A stretch of 16,921 nt of DNA from Actinomycetota bacterium (GCA_009700715.1 WLLM01000005.1:1-16921), one strand, 5' to 3'. Counted from the first letter of the stretch, positions 7,176 through 15,046 are shown. Translations and numbers: made by a program. The notes: generated by a model from the letters alone, not told the origin.

Positions 7176-8645
7176 TCATGGCGATATGCGCGCTGCTTCT
7201 ATCGCTTTGGCCAGAGATGCCCCCACTCGCGCATGTATAGCGGTGCCCGTTTCAACATATTCCTCCGAGATGATCTCGCCAGTCTCGTGAATGGCACTTA
7301 TCAGATCGCCTCGGTTATATGGAATAACTAAATCTATTTCAACATTTGGATGCGGCAAAGATTTCTCAATCGCATGTACTAATCCTTCAATTCCAAAACC
7401 TGTTCTTGCTGAAAATGCGTAACTATTCTTCTCTTTTCGCAATATCTCCATCACGACTTCTGGATCAGCGGCATCAACTTTGTTGATTGCAATAATTTCT
7501 GGGATATCTCCCCCACCAATATCAGTGATAACTTCTCGTACTGCTCGAATCTGCTCAAAAGGATCTGGGTGCGAACCATCTACAACATGCACAATTAAAT
7601 CGGAGCCGGAAACTTCCTCTAGCGTTGATTTAAAGGCATCCACAAGTTGGTGAGGTAAGTGTCGAACGAATCCCACGGTATCAGAGAGGGTGTAAGTGCG
7701 ACCATCGCTGGTGTGCGATTTTCTAACAGTTGGATCAAGGGTTGCGAAGAGCGCGTTTTCTACAAGGACACCAGCATTGGTAAGGCGGTTTAGCAGCGAT
7801 GATTTACCAGCGTTGGTATAACCGGCGATCGCTACAGATGGAATGTTAAAACGTTTACGTTCTTGGCGTTTGGTATCGCGTGAAACCTTCATATCGGCGA
7901 TTTCACGTCGCAACTTTGCCATCTTGTCACGAATACGTCGGCGGTCGGTTTCGATCTTGGTTTCACCAGGTCCACGTCCACCTATACCTGCACCGCCAGC
8001 GGCACGTCCACCAACCTGACGAGAAAGCGAATCACCCCAGCCACGAAGGCGCGGTAACAAATATGCGATCTGCGCTAGCTCTACTTGCGCTTTACCTTCT
8101 TTACTTTTCGCGTGCTGCGCAAAGATATCGAGAATCAGCGCAGTGCGATCTACAACTTTTACTTTTAACTTATCTTCTAGCTGTCGCAACTGAGAGGGTG
8201 AAAGTTCGCCATCGCAAATTACGGTATCGGCGCCCGTTGATGCAACGATTTGTCGAAGTTCCACAACTTTTCCAGAACCGATATATGTGGCTGGGTCTGG
8301 TCTGTCACGTCTTTGGATCAAGCCATCCAATACTTCGGACCCAGCTGTTTCGGCCAAAGCCTTTAACTCTGCGAGTGAGTTTTCCGCCATCTCGGCGCTA
8401 CCTTCGGTCCAAACACCAACTAGAACAACGCGTTCTAACTGTAATTGGCGATATTCGGCATCGGAGATATCTTGAAGTTCGGTAGAAAAACCCTTAACGC
8501 GGCGAAGTGCATGGCGATCGCTTAACTCTTGTTGCGGATCAAGGTCAAATTCACTCTCGTCGGCATCAAAGTCCGCCGCCACTCGTGCGCTCTCGCGCAG
8601 AAGTTCCTCAAATAAATCGTTATTGCGTGGTTGATCGATACTCAT
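7176..8645 (-). CDS. hflX: GTPase HflX
   Basis: Ribosome-binding GTPase that splits or rescues stalled 70S ribosomes, notably under stress; cytoplasmic. 489 residues. The N-terminal HflX domain spans about 70-265 and includes YIGSGKVVEL and the glycine-rich GGRAAGGAGIGGRGPGETKIE (212-232). The G domain carries G1 GYTNAGKSS (275-283), G2 ATLDPTVR (301-308), G3 DTVGF (322-326), G4 NKVD (388-391) and G5 SARTG (412-416). The first 65 residues form an acidic extension common in actinobacteria. The ATG overlaps the dapF stop by four bases. It is the last gene of the miaB-miaA-dapF-hflX operon. The C-terminal codons are duplicated after the stop, so the present C-terminus may be a recent form. Confidence 0.95.
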   Translation of the reverse strand: MSIDQPRNNDLFEELLRESARVAADFDADESEFDLDPQQELSDRHALRRVKGFSTELQDISDAEYRQLQLERVVLVGVWTEGSAEMAENSLAELKALAETAGSEVLDGLIQRRDRPDPATYIGSGKVVELRQIVASTGADTVICDGELSPSQLRQLEDKLKVKVVDRTALILDIFAQHAKSKEGKAQVELAQIAYLLPRLRGWGDSLSRQVGGRAAGGAGIGGRGPGETKIETDRRRIRDKMAKLRREIADMKVSRDTKRQERKRFNIPSVAIAGYTNAGKSSLLNRLTNAGVLVENALFATLDPTVRKSHTSDGRTYTLSDTVGFVRHLPHQLVDAFKSTLEEVSGSDLIVHVVDGSHPDPFEQIRAVREVITDIGGGDIPEIIAINKVDAADPEVVMEILRKEKNSYAFSARTGFGIEGLVHAIEKSLPHPNVEIDLVIPYNRGDLISAIHETGEIISEEYVETGTAIHARVGASLAKAIEAARISP

Positions 8646-9454
8646 GCATCCTGCAAGTAATTCGTAATTTCAATATCTTTAATTAGAACTGCAGGTCCAA
8701 TTAGCGTCGCATTGGCATGAGGATCAATATCTACTACTAATCTGCCACCTGGAGGATAGATAACCCAGCGCGCTGGAAGAGAAGAATTTGTGTGCAGAGT
8801 TGCGGCAAGGGCAACTGCACATGTTCCGGTGCCGCATGAGCGTGTTTCGCCACTTCCACGTTCATGTACTCTCATTTTGATCTCTTTATCTGGCGTGATT
8901 TCTACAAACTCCACATTTACGCCTTCTGGGTAGCTATCGCGCGGACGGACCACTGGTGCATCTTTAAGCGAACCAACATCTTCAATCTTTTCAACAAAGA
9001 CAACGGCATGTGGGTTGCCTATGCTGATGTGATAACCGTTCCAAATCTTTCCTTCGACTGATGCAGTAATTGCTTCTGACTCATCGATAACTTTGCCCAT
9101 ATTTACGGAAATATCATCAGTGGCGGGAACTCGTAAGTGCTTAACGCCGTCTCGAGTATTAATGGCGAAAATTCCTTCTGGCTGGTGACCGCGCTCGACT
9201 AGATATCGCGCCATAACGCGAATCCCGTTGCCGCACATTTCAGCTAGTGAGCCATCGGCATTTCGATAATCCATAAACCACTTGCCATCACGTTTTGCAA
9301 TTTTTATAAGTCCATCAGCGCCAATTCCTGATTGGCGGTTACACATTGCGGCAGTCTGCGCAGTTGTTATTGAAATTTCCTCTTCTGGATCAAAAACCAA
9401 GAGGAAGTCATTTTCTGTTCCATGGCCATAAGTGGCGATAATTGGGGTATTCAT
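8642..9454 (-). CDS. dapF: Diaminopimelate epimerase
   Basis: Converts LL-diaminopimelate to the meso form, for lysine and for peptidoglycan cross-linking. 270 residues. Both halves of the cofactor-free two-cysteine active site are present: Cys74 in MCGNGIR and Cys207 in SCGTGTCA. HGTENDFLL (11-19) is the usual N-terminal block. I place the start at the ATG at 9454 rather than an in-frame ATG at 9517. It overlaps the miaA stop as ATGA and yields the family N-terminus, whereas the longer version adds 21 unrelated residues lying inside miaA. The gene stop overlaps the hflX start by four bases. Confidence 0.95.
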   Translation of the reverse strand: MNTPIIATYGHGTENDFLLVFDPEEEISITTAQTAAMCNRQSGIGADGLIKIAKRDGKWFMDYRNADGSLAEMCGNGIRVMARYLVERGHQPEGIFAINTRDGVKHLRVPATDDISVNMGKVIDESEAITASVEGKIWNGYHISIGNPHAVVFVEKIEDVGSLKDAPVVRPRDSYPEGVNVEFVEITPDKEIKMRVHERGSGETRSCGTGTCAVALAATLHTNSSLPARWVIYPPGGRLVVDIDPHANATLIGPAVLIKDIEITNYLQDA

Positions 9455-10359
9455 TTCGATGTTGAGTTTATCTTCTGTAGAACTGTTTCTAGACGCGGTT
9501 GCACTGGTGAAATCCACTGAATTCGTGCATCTCGAGAGAACCAGGTCTCTTGGCGGCGGGCATATTGCCTAGTTGCACGCTTGGTCTCCTCATTGGCCAG
9601 CGCTTCGCTCATTTCACCAGCGCGCATTGCAATTATCTGCGCATATCCAAGAGCTCGTCGCGCAGTTGTTCCTTGAGTTATTCCTAATGAAATTAGGGAA
9701 TCAACTTCTTGAACTAATCCTTTCTCCCACATTAAATCAACTCTTGCGTCAATCCGCTCAGTTAGTTTTTCGCGATCCATAACCAATCCAAATTGCAGCG
9801 CATCGGGATACTTGGAGCTATCTTCGCGCGGCAGATTAGCAGTGAATGGTTGACCGGTAATTTCAATTACTTCAAGAGCGCGAATTACTCGTCGTACATT
9901 TTGAATATCTATTGCAGCCGCTGCCGCCGGATCGAGCAACTGCAATCGAGCAAAAAGAGTTGCGACACCAAATTCTTCAGCTTCTGAATTTAAACGTTCG
10001 CGAACCTGTGGGTCGGTATCCGGGAAATTTAAATCATCCAAAATTGCTTTTATGTACAACCCGGTACCGCCAACGATTACTGCACTTTTGCCGCGGGCAT
10101 GAATTTCGGAGATAACCCCACGCGCTTTACCTTGATACCAAGCCACCGTCGCATCCTCAGTAACATCTAGAACATCCAATAAATGGTGTTCGATGCCACC
10201 GCGTTCAGAGATATCTAATTTCGCCGTTCCGATATCCATACCCCGATAAAGCTGCATGGAATCTGCGTTGATAATTTCGGCGTCAATCTCTTTAGCTAAC
10301 GAAACAGCCAAATCACTCTTACCCGTGGCGGTAGCTCCGCAAATAACAATTGTCTTCAT
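9451..10359 (-). CDS. miaA: tRNA dimethylallyltransferase
   Basis: Adds the dimethylallyl group to N6 of A37 in tRNAs reading codons that begin with U. Its product is the substrate for MiaB, encoded just upstream. 302 residues, typical. The P-loop is GATATGKS (8-15); DSMQLYRGMDIGTAK (33-47) and VGGTGLYI (96-103) are signature blocks. The start is the ATG at 10359 (MKTIVICGATATGKS); an ATG at 10452 in the same frame would add 31 residues that overlap miaB and do not look like the family. Seven bases separate it from the miaB stop, without a clear Shine-Dalgarno, so translation probably depends on coupling. Confidence 0.95.
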   Translation of the reverse strand: MKTIVICGATATGKSDLAVSLAKEIDAEIINADSMQLYRGMDIGTAKLDISERGGIEHHLLDVLDVTEDATVAWYQGKARGVISEIHARGKSAVIVGGTGLYIKAILDDLNFPDTDPQVRERLNSEAEEFGVATLFARLQLLDPAAAAAIDIQNVRRVIRALEVIEITGQPFTANLPREDSSKYPDALQFGLVMDREKLTERIDARVDLMWEKGLVQEVDSLISLGITQGTTARRALGYAQIIAMRAGEMSEALANEETKRATRQYARRQETWFSRDARIQWISPVQPRLETVLQKINSTSK

Positions 10360-10366
10360 AGTTGGT

Positions 10367-11800
10367 TTAATCAGTAATGTTTGGCTTGCGAAGAGTAGGA
10401 ATGCCAAGTGAGGTTCCGCTTGGCCCTTGTTTGGTACGAGCTTCGTGCACATCTCCCCCGCGAGTTTTTATATGCGCAAGTTCTTTAGCAATCAAGTAAT
10501 GCGCCGACGCATCAGTTATCTCAAGATCAACGAAATCACCTGGACGCGCATAGCTGGTGGCATCGAAGTGAACTAGACGGAAATCCTCTGTCTTACCAGT
10601 TAATCGAGCTTGAGCTTGATCGCGACGACCTTCTACTTCTGAAACAAGTGCGCGATGCTTTTGGCCAATAGATCGCTGATTTACTCCAAGCGAAATCTTC
10701 TGTTGGTGTTCGTGTAAACGCGTATAACGTTCACCGACAATTTCTTCGGGAACTTGATTAGCCATCGCACCTGCTGGAGTACCGGGACGTATTGAATATT
10801 TATATGTATATGCGGCTGAGAATTGGGCTTGTGTAGTCAGATCAAGAGTTGCTTGAAAATCTTCTTCAGTCTCACCCGGAAAACCAACGATGATGTCAGT
10901 TGTGATCATGGCATGTGGCATTGCGTTGCGCACGCGCTCGAGAATTCCTAAATAACGACTAGTTCTATAAGAGCGACGCATTTCCTGCAGAATTCGATCT
11001 GACCCTGATTGCAGAGGCATATGCAGATGTGGCATCACATTTGGGGTTGTTGCCATAACGTCGATGACATCGTCGGTGAAGTCGCGTGGATGTGGTGACA
11101 TAAAGCGAACGCGCTCTAGACCATCTATTTCGCCACATTTGCGAAGCAGGGAAGCAAATGCTCCGCGATCACCAAACTCGACGCCATAGGCATTTACATT
11201 CTGACCAAGCAAGGTAATTTCTATAACTCCTTGCTCTACAAGTGCCCGCACTTCTTTCAAGATATCTTTTTCAGGACGATCTTTCTCGATTCCGCGAAGC
11301 GTTGGGACGATGCAGAAAGTGCAGGTGTTATTACAGCCAACTGAAACCGAAACCCATGAAGTAAATGCCGAAAAGCGACGTGCTGGAAGAGTTGATGGGA
11401 AGTGTTCGAGCGCTTCTTTAATTTCTATTTGTGACTCTTCTTCAATACGGGCGCGCTCAAGTAGAACTGGCAACGAACCAACATTGTGGGTGCCAAAGAC
11501 GACATCTACATAAGGGGCTTTCTTCAAGATAATTGATTGATCTTTCTGGGCCAGACAGCCACCAACAGCAATCTGCATATTTGGGTTGGCCTTCTTAATC
11601 GGTGCCAAGAAACTTAAATTCCCGTATAACTTGTTATCTGCATTTTCTCGAACCGCACAGGTATTGAAAACAACAATGTCGGCTTGTTCGCCTGTTGCTA
11701 CTGGCAAATATCCAGCTTCATCTAATAGACCGGCGATGCGCTCAGAATCGTGCACATTCATCTGGCAGCCATAAGTTTCGACTGCATAAGTGCGGGCCAT
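10367..11800 (-). CDS. miaB: tRNA-2-methylthio-N6-dimethylallyladenosine synthase
   Basis: Radical-SAM methylthiotransferase that completes ms2i6A37 in tRNA after MiaA. 477 residues. The N-terminal UPF0004 domain carries the auxiliary [4Fe-4S] ligands Cys12, Cys48 and Cys82 (YGCQMN, NTCAVRE, GGCLAQ). The radical-SAM cluster is CNNTCTFC (Cys156, Cys160, Cys163). A TRAM domain lies near 375-440, followed by a polar tail of about 35 residues. It is the first gene of the operon with miaA, dapF and hflX. A TAGTCT box six bases before the ATG and no ribosome site indicate a leaderless transcript starting in the 20-base gap after the amidotransferase gene. Confidence 0.96.
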   Translation of the reverse strand: MARTYAVETYGCQMNVHDSERIAGLLDEAGYLPVATGEQADIVVFNTCAVRENADNKLYGNLSFLAPIKKANPNMQIAVGGCLAQKDQSIILKKAPYVDVVFGTHNVGSLPVLLERARIEEESQIEIKEALEHFPSTLPARRFSAFTSWVSVSVGCNNTCTFCIVPTLRGIEKDRPEKDILKEVRALVEQGVIEITLLGQNVNAYGVEFGDRGAFASLLRKCGEIDGLERVRFMSPHPRDFTDDVIDVMATTPNVMPHLHMPLQSGSDRILQEMRRSYRTSRYLGILERVRNAMPHAMITTDIIVGFPGETEEDFQATLDLTTQAQFSAAYTYKYSIRPGTPAGAMANQVPEEIVGERYTRLHEHQQKISLGVNQRSIGQKHRALVSEVEGRRDQAQARLTGKTEDFRLVHFDATSYARPGDFVDLEITDASAHYLIAKELAHIKTRGGDVHEARTKQGPSGTSLGIPTLRKPNITD

Positions 11801-11812
11801 ACGAGAAGACTA
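11801..11812 (-). promoter_or_regulatory. Leaderless promoter -10 of the miaB operon
   Basis: Minus-strand TAGTCT (11807-11812), six bases, ATG at 11800. Preceding sequence (-35 region) lies in the end of the amidotransferase gene and shows no strong match. Confidence 0.5.
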
Positions 11813-11820
11813 TCGCTGGG

Positions 11821-12558
11821 TTAGAGGGTTAGCACACTTGTATCTAAGGTAGCCCTATCTACGAGCAATAAATGGTGATTTGGAATTTCGATCCAACCAT
11901 CTTGATCCCATCCGCTGGATGCGACTACAACATCTGATGCAGATTTCTTATAAAAGAGATCGTAATATCCCTCAACCGCCCAATCAGGTTTGCGCTTTGG
12001 ATCGTGTTCAGAAATTGTGATGAACTGATCTTCTGATAGAAGCATCGCATTAACACTTGAAAAATCTAACTCGCGTAATTTACTTACTGTGGCGCGAATA
12101 CCTTCTATAACTCCATGCTTGCGGATCTCGGTCAAGAGATAATAGAAATATCGTTCGCTATCGGTATCTCCTTGGATATTAGATTTCATATCTTGATCTA
12201 TGAATTCGTCTAAGGCGTTCTTAGGATAAATAGCGCCGTTATGAATAAATGTGTAACCGTCATGCACGAAAGGGTGTGTGTTGTTTTCTCCAACCGGAAT
12301 CCCAGAGGTCGCCCAACGCAAGTGCAGCAGCGCGCCATCGGTATTGGTATTTGAGAGTGCTGTTAGAAATGTTTTGCTATCACGTGCAGTTTCGGGCGCT
12401 CTTGAAAGTTCGGGGGTATCGGAACCGCTTTCGAGGGTAGATATACCCCATCCGTCGCAATGTACAGAGGATAATTCGATAAATTCTGGAAGGTTTTTTC
12501 CCGCAGCATCTGCGAAAGTCTCGGGTTGAGAAGACACGTAGCCCATAAGTCGGCACAT
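11821..12558 (-). CDS. Class II (Ntn-type) glutamine amidotransferase / gamma-glutamyl amide hydrolase
   Basis: 245 residues forming a single GATase-II domain without a synthase domain, like EgtC or YafJ. The nucleophile is Cys2, exposed when Met1 is removed, in MCRLMGYVS. Other active-site blocks are HCDGWGIS (33-40), HLRWATSG (79-86, Arg81 for substrate carboxylate), NTHPF (93-97), HNGAI (106-110) and GDTDSE (130-135). The start must be the ATG at 12558, because an upstream in-frame ATG at 12579 would bury the catalytic cysteine. It is divergent from the permease gene of the ligase/dehydrogenase cluster. Free-standing enzymes of this type hydrolyse gamma-glutamyl amides (EgtC does so in ergothioneine synthesis). 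A role in removing the glutamyl tag in the adjacent pathway is inference. Confidence 0.85.
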   Translation of the reverse strand: MCRLMGYVSSQPETFADAAGKNLPEFIELSSVHCDGWGISTLESGSDTPELSRAPETARDSKTFLTALSNTNTDGALLHLRWATSGIPVGENNTHPFVHDGYTFIHNGAIYPKNALDEFIDQDMKSNIQGDTDSERYFYYLLTEIRKHGVIEGIRATVSKLRELDFSSVNAMLLSEDQFITISEHDPKRKPDWAVEGYYDLFYKKSASDVVVASSGWDQDGWIEIPNHHLLLVDRATLDTSVLTL

Positions 12559-12601
12559 TTTGAGACAAACCTCTTCCATTCAGAGCACACTTTGAAGTAG
12601 A

Positions 12602-12678
12602 AAGGCTACCTCGGTGGCCTTCATCGATCCAGCACCAATGACCTTGGAGCAAGGTGTTCCTCGGTTAAAGCGGCTTTA
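12602..12678 (+). promoter_or_regulatory. Possible structured leader of the permease mRNA (three hairpins)
   Basis: The 132-base gap between the amidotransferase and permease starts holds three successive inverted repeats. H1 is 12602-12621 (AAGGCTACC against GGTGGCCTT, eight or more pairs). H2 is 12641-12655 (ACCTTG, 3-base loop, CAAGGT). H3 is 12666-12678 (TAAAG, 3-base loop, CTTTA), which ends inside the Shine-Dalgarno. It matches no riboswitch class I know. H2 could equally be an operator. The promoters for the two divergent genes must lie here, but I could not locate them confidently. Confidence 0.3.
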
Positions 12679-12683
12679 GGAGG
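12678..12683 (+). promoter_or_regulatory. Shine-Dalgarno sequence deciding a TTG start for the permease
   Basis: A perfect AGGAGG. It is one base from the first ATG (12685), too close for initiation, but seven bases from the in-frame TTG at 12691. The spacing favours the TTG. Confidence 0.65.
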
Positions 12684-12690
12684 AATGCAA

Positions 12691-14202
12691 TTGGTTAATT
12701 CACATGATGCAGACGCGGCGAAACTTGCCGAACTAGGTTACAAACAAGAGTTTGATCGAAAGTGGAGTGGTTTCCACAACTTCGCAATCTCGTTCTCAAT
12801 TATTTCTATTCTCTCTGGTTGTTTTACAACATTCGGTCAAGCTTGGAACAACGGCGGACCAGTTGCTATTTCAATTGGATGGCCAGTTATCGCTTCGCTG
12901 ATCATGATCATCGCCCTTTGTATGGCAGAGCTTGTTTCAGCGATGCCTACAGCCGGTGGCATTTACTACTGGGCATTTAAGCTCGGTAAGCCAATTCACG
13001 GATGGATGACCGGTTGGCTCAACCTAATTGGATTGATCGCAGTAACAGCAGCGGTGGATTACGGTTTTGCTACCTTCTTCGTTACAACCGCGAATCTTTA
13101 TAACGATTCTTTCGATACAACAAATCTCCAACAAGTATTTATCGTCTTCTTAATCACCATGGCACTTCATATTGCTATGAATGTATGGGGCGCCAAAGTC
13201 ATTCACTCTCTGCAAACAATTAACGTATATTGGCACGTAGTTGGTGTAGCGGCGATTATCTTGATCCTTATTTTCATTCCAACCGAACACCAGAGCGTTA
13301 ACTGGGTATTTACAACTCAGATCAATAACTCAGGTTTCGATTCAGGTTCATACTGGTTCTATGTCCTTCCTCTCGGATTCCTTCTTACTCAGTACACAAT
13401 TACTGGTTTTGATGCCTCCGCACACGTTTCTGAAGAAACTGGTGGAGCTGCGAAGAGCGCTGCTCAAGGACTCTGGAAGTCAGTTGCTTACTCAGCGGTT
13501 GCTGGTTGGATTCTTCTTCTCTCATTCCTTTTTGCCGCAACTAATGTTGATGCAATTAACGAAGCGTTTGGCTTCTCGCCAGTAATCTTCCTTACAGCAC
13601 TTCCACTGGGTTGGGCGAAGCTGCTCCTTATCATTACTTGCGTGGGACAGTTCTTCTGCGGAATGTCTTGTGTAACTGCAGGTTCACGAATGCTCTTTGC
13701 ATTCTCACGTGACAAGGCAGTTCCAGGAAATCGCATTTGGACTAAGTTGGATAAGAACCGCAATCCATCGAATGCAGCAATTGGCCTCGGTGTCGCTGGT
13801 GTGATTCTCACTCTTCCAGCACTTTGGGCACCTGAAGGAACTGTTGTTCCTGTTGCATTCTTCGCTGTAACTTCCGTTGCAGTTATCGGTCTATTCGCTG
13901 GCTTTGCAATCCCAATTTGGTTGCGCTTCAAAGCTGGTGATTCATTTAAGGCCGGAGAATGGAACCTTGGTTCGAAGTACAAGTGGATGGCGCCGATCGC
14001 AGTTGCTGAAATTGTGATTATCTCGATCTACTTCTGCTTACCAACAACTCCTGCCGGCGTTTGGGGAAGCAAAGACTTCTCATGGCTATCTGCTCAATAC
14101 TCACCTATCGCTCTCTTGGTAGTTGTGGGTGGCGCATATATCTGGTGGCTTGCTGGTGCAAAGAACACCTTCAAGGGACCAAACCGCACAATCGATCAGT
14201 AA
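12691..14202 (+). CDS. APC superfamily amino acid/amine permease (ACT-like)
   Basis: 503-residue inner-membrane transporter with about 12 membrane helices, presumably a proton symporter. The N-terminal signature FDRKWSGFHNFAISFSIISILSG, then GGPVAISIGWPV and CMAELVSAMPTAGGIYYWA, resembles the amino acid/choline transporter branch of APC, which includes yeast GABA and choline/ethanolamine carriers. A second APC block is ITGFDASAHVSEETGGAAKSAAQGLWKS. I prefer the TTG start at 12691 over the ATG at 12685 because of the AGGAGG spacing; only two residues differ. It precedes a dehydrogenase, a glutamine-synthetase-like ligase and an aldehyde dehydrogenase, so it probably imports the amine they consume. 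A strong terminator follows, so it can be expressed on its own. Confidence 0.9.
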   Translation: MVNSHDADAAKLAELGYKQEFDRKWSGFHNFAISFSIISILSGCFTTFGQAWNNGGPVAISIGWPVIASLIMIIALCMAELVSAMPTAGGIYYWAFKLGKPIHGWMTGWLNLIGLIAVTAAVDYGFATFFVTTANLYNDSFDTTNLQQVFIVFLITMALHIAMNVWGAKVIHSLQTINVYWHVVGVAAIILILIFIPTEHQSVNWVFTTQINNSGFDSGSYWFYVLPLGFLLTQYTITGFDASAHVSEETGGAAKSAAQGLWKSVAYSAVAGWILLLSFLFAATNVDAINEAFGFSPVIFLTALPLGWAKLLLIITCVGQFFCGMSCVTAGSRMLFAFSRDKAVPGNRIWTKLDKNRNPSNAAIGLGVAGVILTLPALWAPEGTVVPVAFFAVTSVAVIGLFAGFAIPIWLRFKAGDSFKAGEWNLGSKYKWMAPIAVAEIVIISIYFCLPTTPAGVWGSKDFSWLSAQYSPIALLVVVGGAYIWWLAGAKNTFKGPNRTIDQ

Positions 14203-14212
14203 ATATAAAATA

Positions 14213-14253
14213 AATAGCCCCGTTGTGCCTCGGCGCAACGGGGCTATTCTTTT
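14213..14253 (+). terminator. Intrinsic terminator after the permease gene
   Basis: AATAGCCCCGTTG (14213-14225) pairs perfectly with CAACGGGGCTATT (14236-14248). Inside it, TGC and GCG continue the stem around a CTCG loop, giving about 16 pairs, followed by CTTTT. This is the strongest hairpin in the window. Its 3' arm contains the probable -10 box of the next gene. Confidence 0.9.
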
Positions 14254-14256
14254 CCC
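14245..14256 (+). promoter_or_regulatory. Leaderless promoter -10 of the dehydrogenase gene, inside the terminator
   Basis: TATTCT (14245-14250) is followed by six bases and the ATG at 14257. It begins in the last four bases of the terminator stem and runs into the T-run. A weak TTGTGC (14223-14228) lies 16 bases upstream, within the 5' arm and loop of the same hairpin. No ribosome site is present. Confidence 0.5.
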
Positions 14257-15030
14257 ATGACATCAACACTTCGAGTCGCAGATCGTGTCGCATTCGTTAC
14301 AGGTGCCGGGTCCGGCATCGGGCAAGCCAGTGCAATTAGATTGGCAGAAGAAGGTGCGAAGGTAATTTGTGCCGACATTGATCTAGCTGCTGCCACAGCA
14401 ACGGCCGATCAGATTATTGGACAGGGATTTTTTGCAGAAGGTTATGGTTTAGATATTTCAGATAGCGCAGGTTGCGCCAAGGCCATTGATTACACAGTTG
14501 AAAAATTTGGAGCTATCGATATTTTGGTAAATAACGCAGGCGTAAATCTGCCCGGCGTATTCCATGAAGTTTCTAACGAAACAATCGATCGAACGCTTAA
14601 CGTTAACGTCAAGGGCGCCATGTATCTCACCCGCGCAGCCTTACCTCACATGCTCAAGAACTCGCGTGGATCGATCGTAAATATGTCCAGCGTCAATGGG
14701 TTGGTATCTGAGCCGTACTTAAGCGTTTACTCCGCCTCTAAGGGTGCGATCGTCATGTTCACTCGCGGTATCGCCTTGGATTACGCAAAGACTGGTATTC
14801 GCTGTAACGCGATCTGTCCGGGGTGGGTAGATACGCCAATTAATCATGCGCACGCCAAGATGTTAGGCGGTTTGGACCATGTCTATAAAACAATCGACTC
14901 CTTCCAGCCGATTGGTCGCCCCGGAACTAGCCGCGAGATCGCCAACGTAGTTCTCTTTCTAGCCTCGGATGAAAGTTCATTTATGACAGGCTCAATAGTT
15001 TCTGCAGATGGTGGCATGACTGCGCAGTAA
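14257..15030 (+). CDS. Short-chain dehydrogenase/reductase (classical SDR)
   Basis: 257 residues. NAD(P)-dependent oxidoreductase acting on an alcohol or carbonyl. The cofactor motif is TGAGSGIG (15-22), with Asp40 ending strand 2, which predicts NAD. NNAG is at 92-95. The catalytic triad is Ser145, Tyr158 and Lys162 (YSASK), followed by NAICPGWVDTP (184-194). The C-terminal SADGGMTAQ block is normal. Encoded between an amine permease and a glutamine-synthetase-like ligase, it may oxidise the hydroxyl of a gamma-glutamylated amino alcohol to the aldehyde used by the downstream aldehyde dehydrogenase. That role is inference; SDR substrates cannot be read from sequence. The ligase gene follows after 16 bases, so the two are probably co-transcribed. 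Confidence 0.92.
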   Translation: MTSTLRVADRVAFVTGAGSGIGQASAIRLAEEGAKVICADIDLAAATATADQIIGQGFFAEGYGLDISDSAGCAKAIDYTVEKFGAIDILVNNAGVNLPGVFHEVSNETIDRTLNVNVKGAMYLTRAALPHMLKNSRGSIVNMSSVNGLVSEPYLSVYSASKGAIVMFTRGIALDYAKTGIRCNAICPGWVDTPINHAHAKMLGGLDHVYKTIDSFQPIGRPGTSREIANVVLFLASDESSFMTGSIVSADGGMTAQ

Positions 15031-15046
15031 CTGGAATAGTACGGAT

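Noticed and set aside
7880..8485. 201-codon open frame antisense to hflX
   Set aside because: Opposite the conserved HflX domain; the protein is His/Arg/Leu-rich with no family features.
9455..9517. Longer dapF with a start at 9517
   Set aside because: The added 21 residues lie inside miaA and are foreign to the family; the ATGA overlap at 9454 is the natural start.
10360..10452. Longer miaA with a start at 10452
   Set aside because: It would overlap miaB by 86 bases and put 31 unrelated residues before the P-loop strand.
11818..11833. Short GGGTTAG repeat at the amidotransferase stop, as a third example of gene-end duplication
   Set aside because: Only seven bases, period nine; it could easily be chance, so I did not count it with the DUF4193 and hflX cases.
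12559..12579. Longer amidotransferase with a start at 12579
   Set aside because: The Ntn nucleophile must be residue 2; only the ATG at 12558 gives Met-Cys-Arg.
12602..12678. A known riboswitch (glutamine, guanidine or similar) before the permease
   Set aside because: No conserved core of these classes could be found; only simple hairpins are visible.
13488..13982. 164-codon open frame antisense to the permease
   Set aside because: A shadow of a strongly supported membrane protein; the sequence looks like random antisense.
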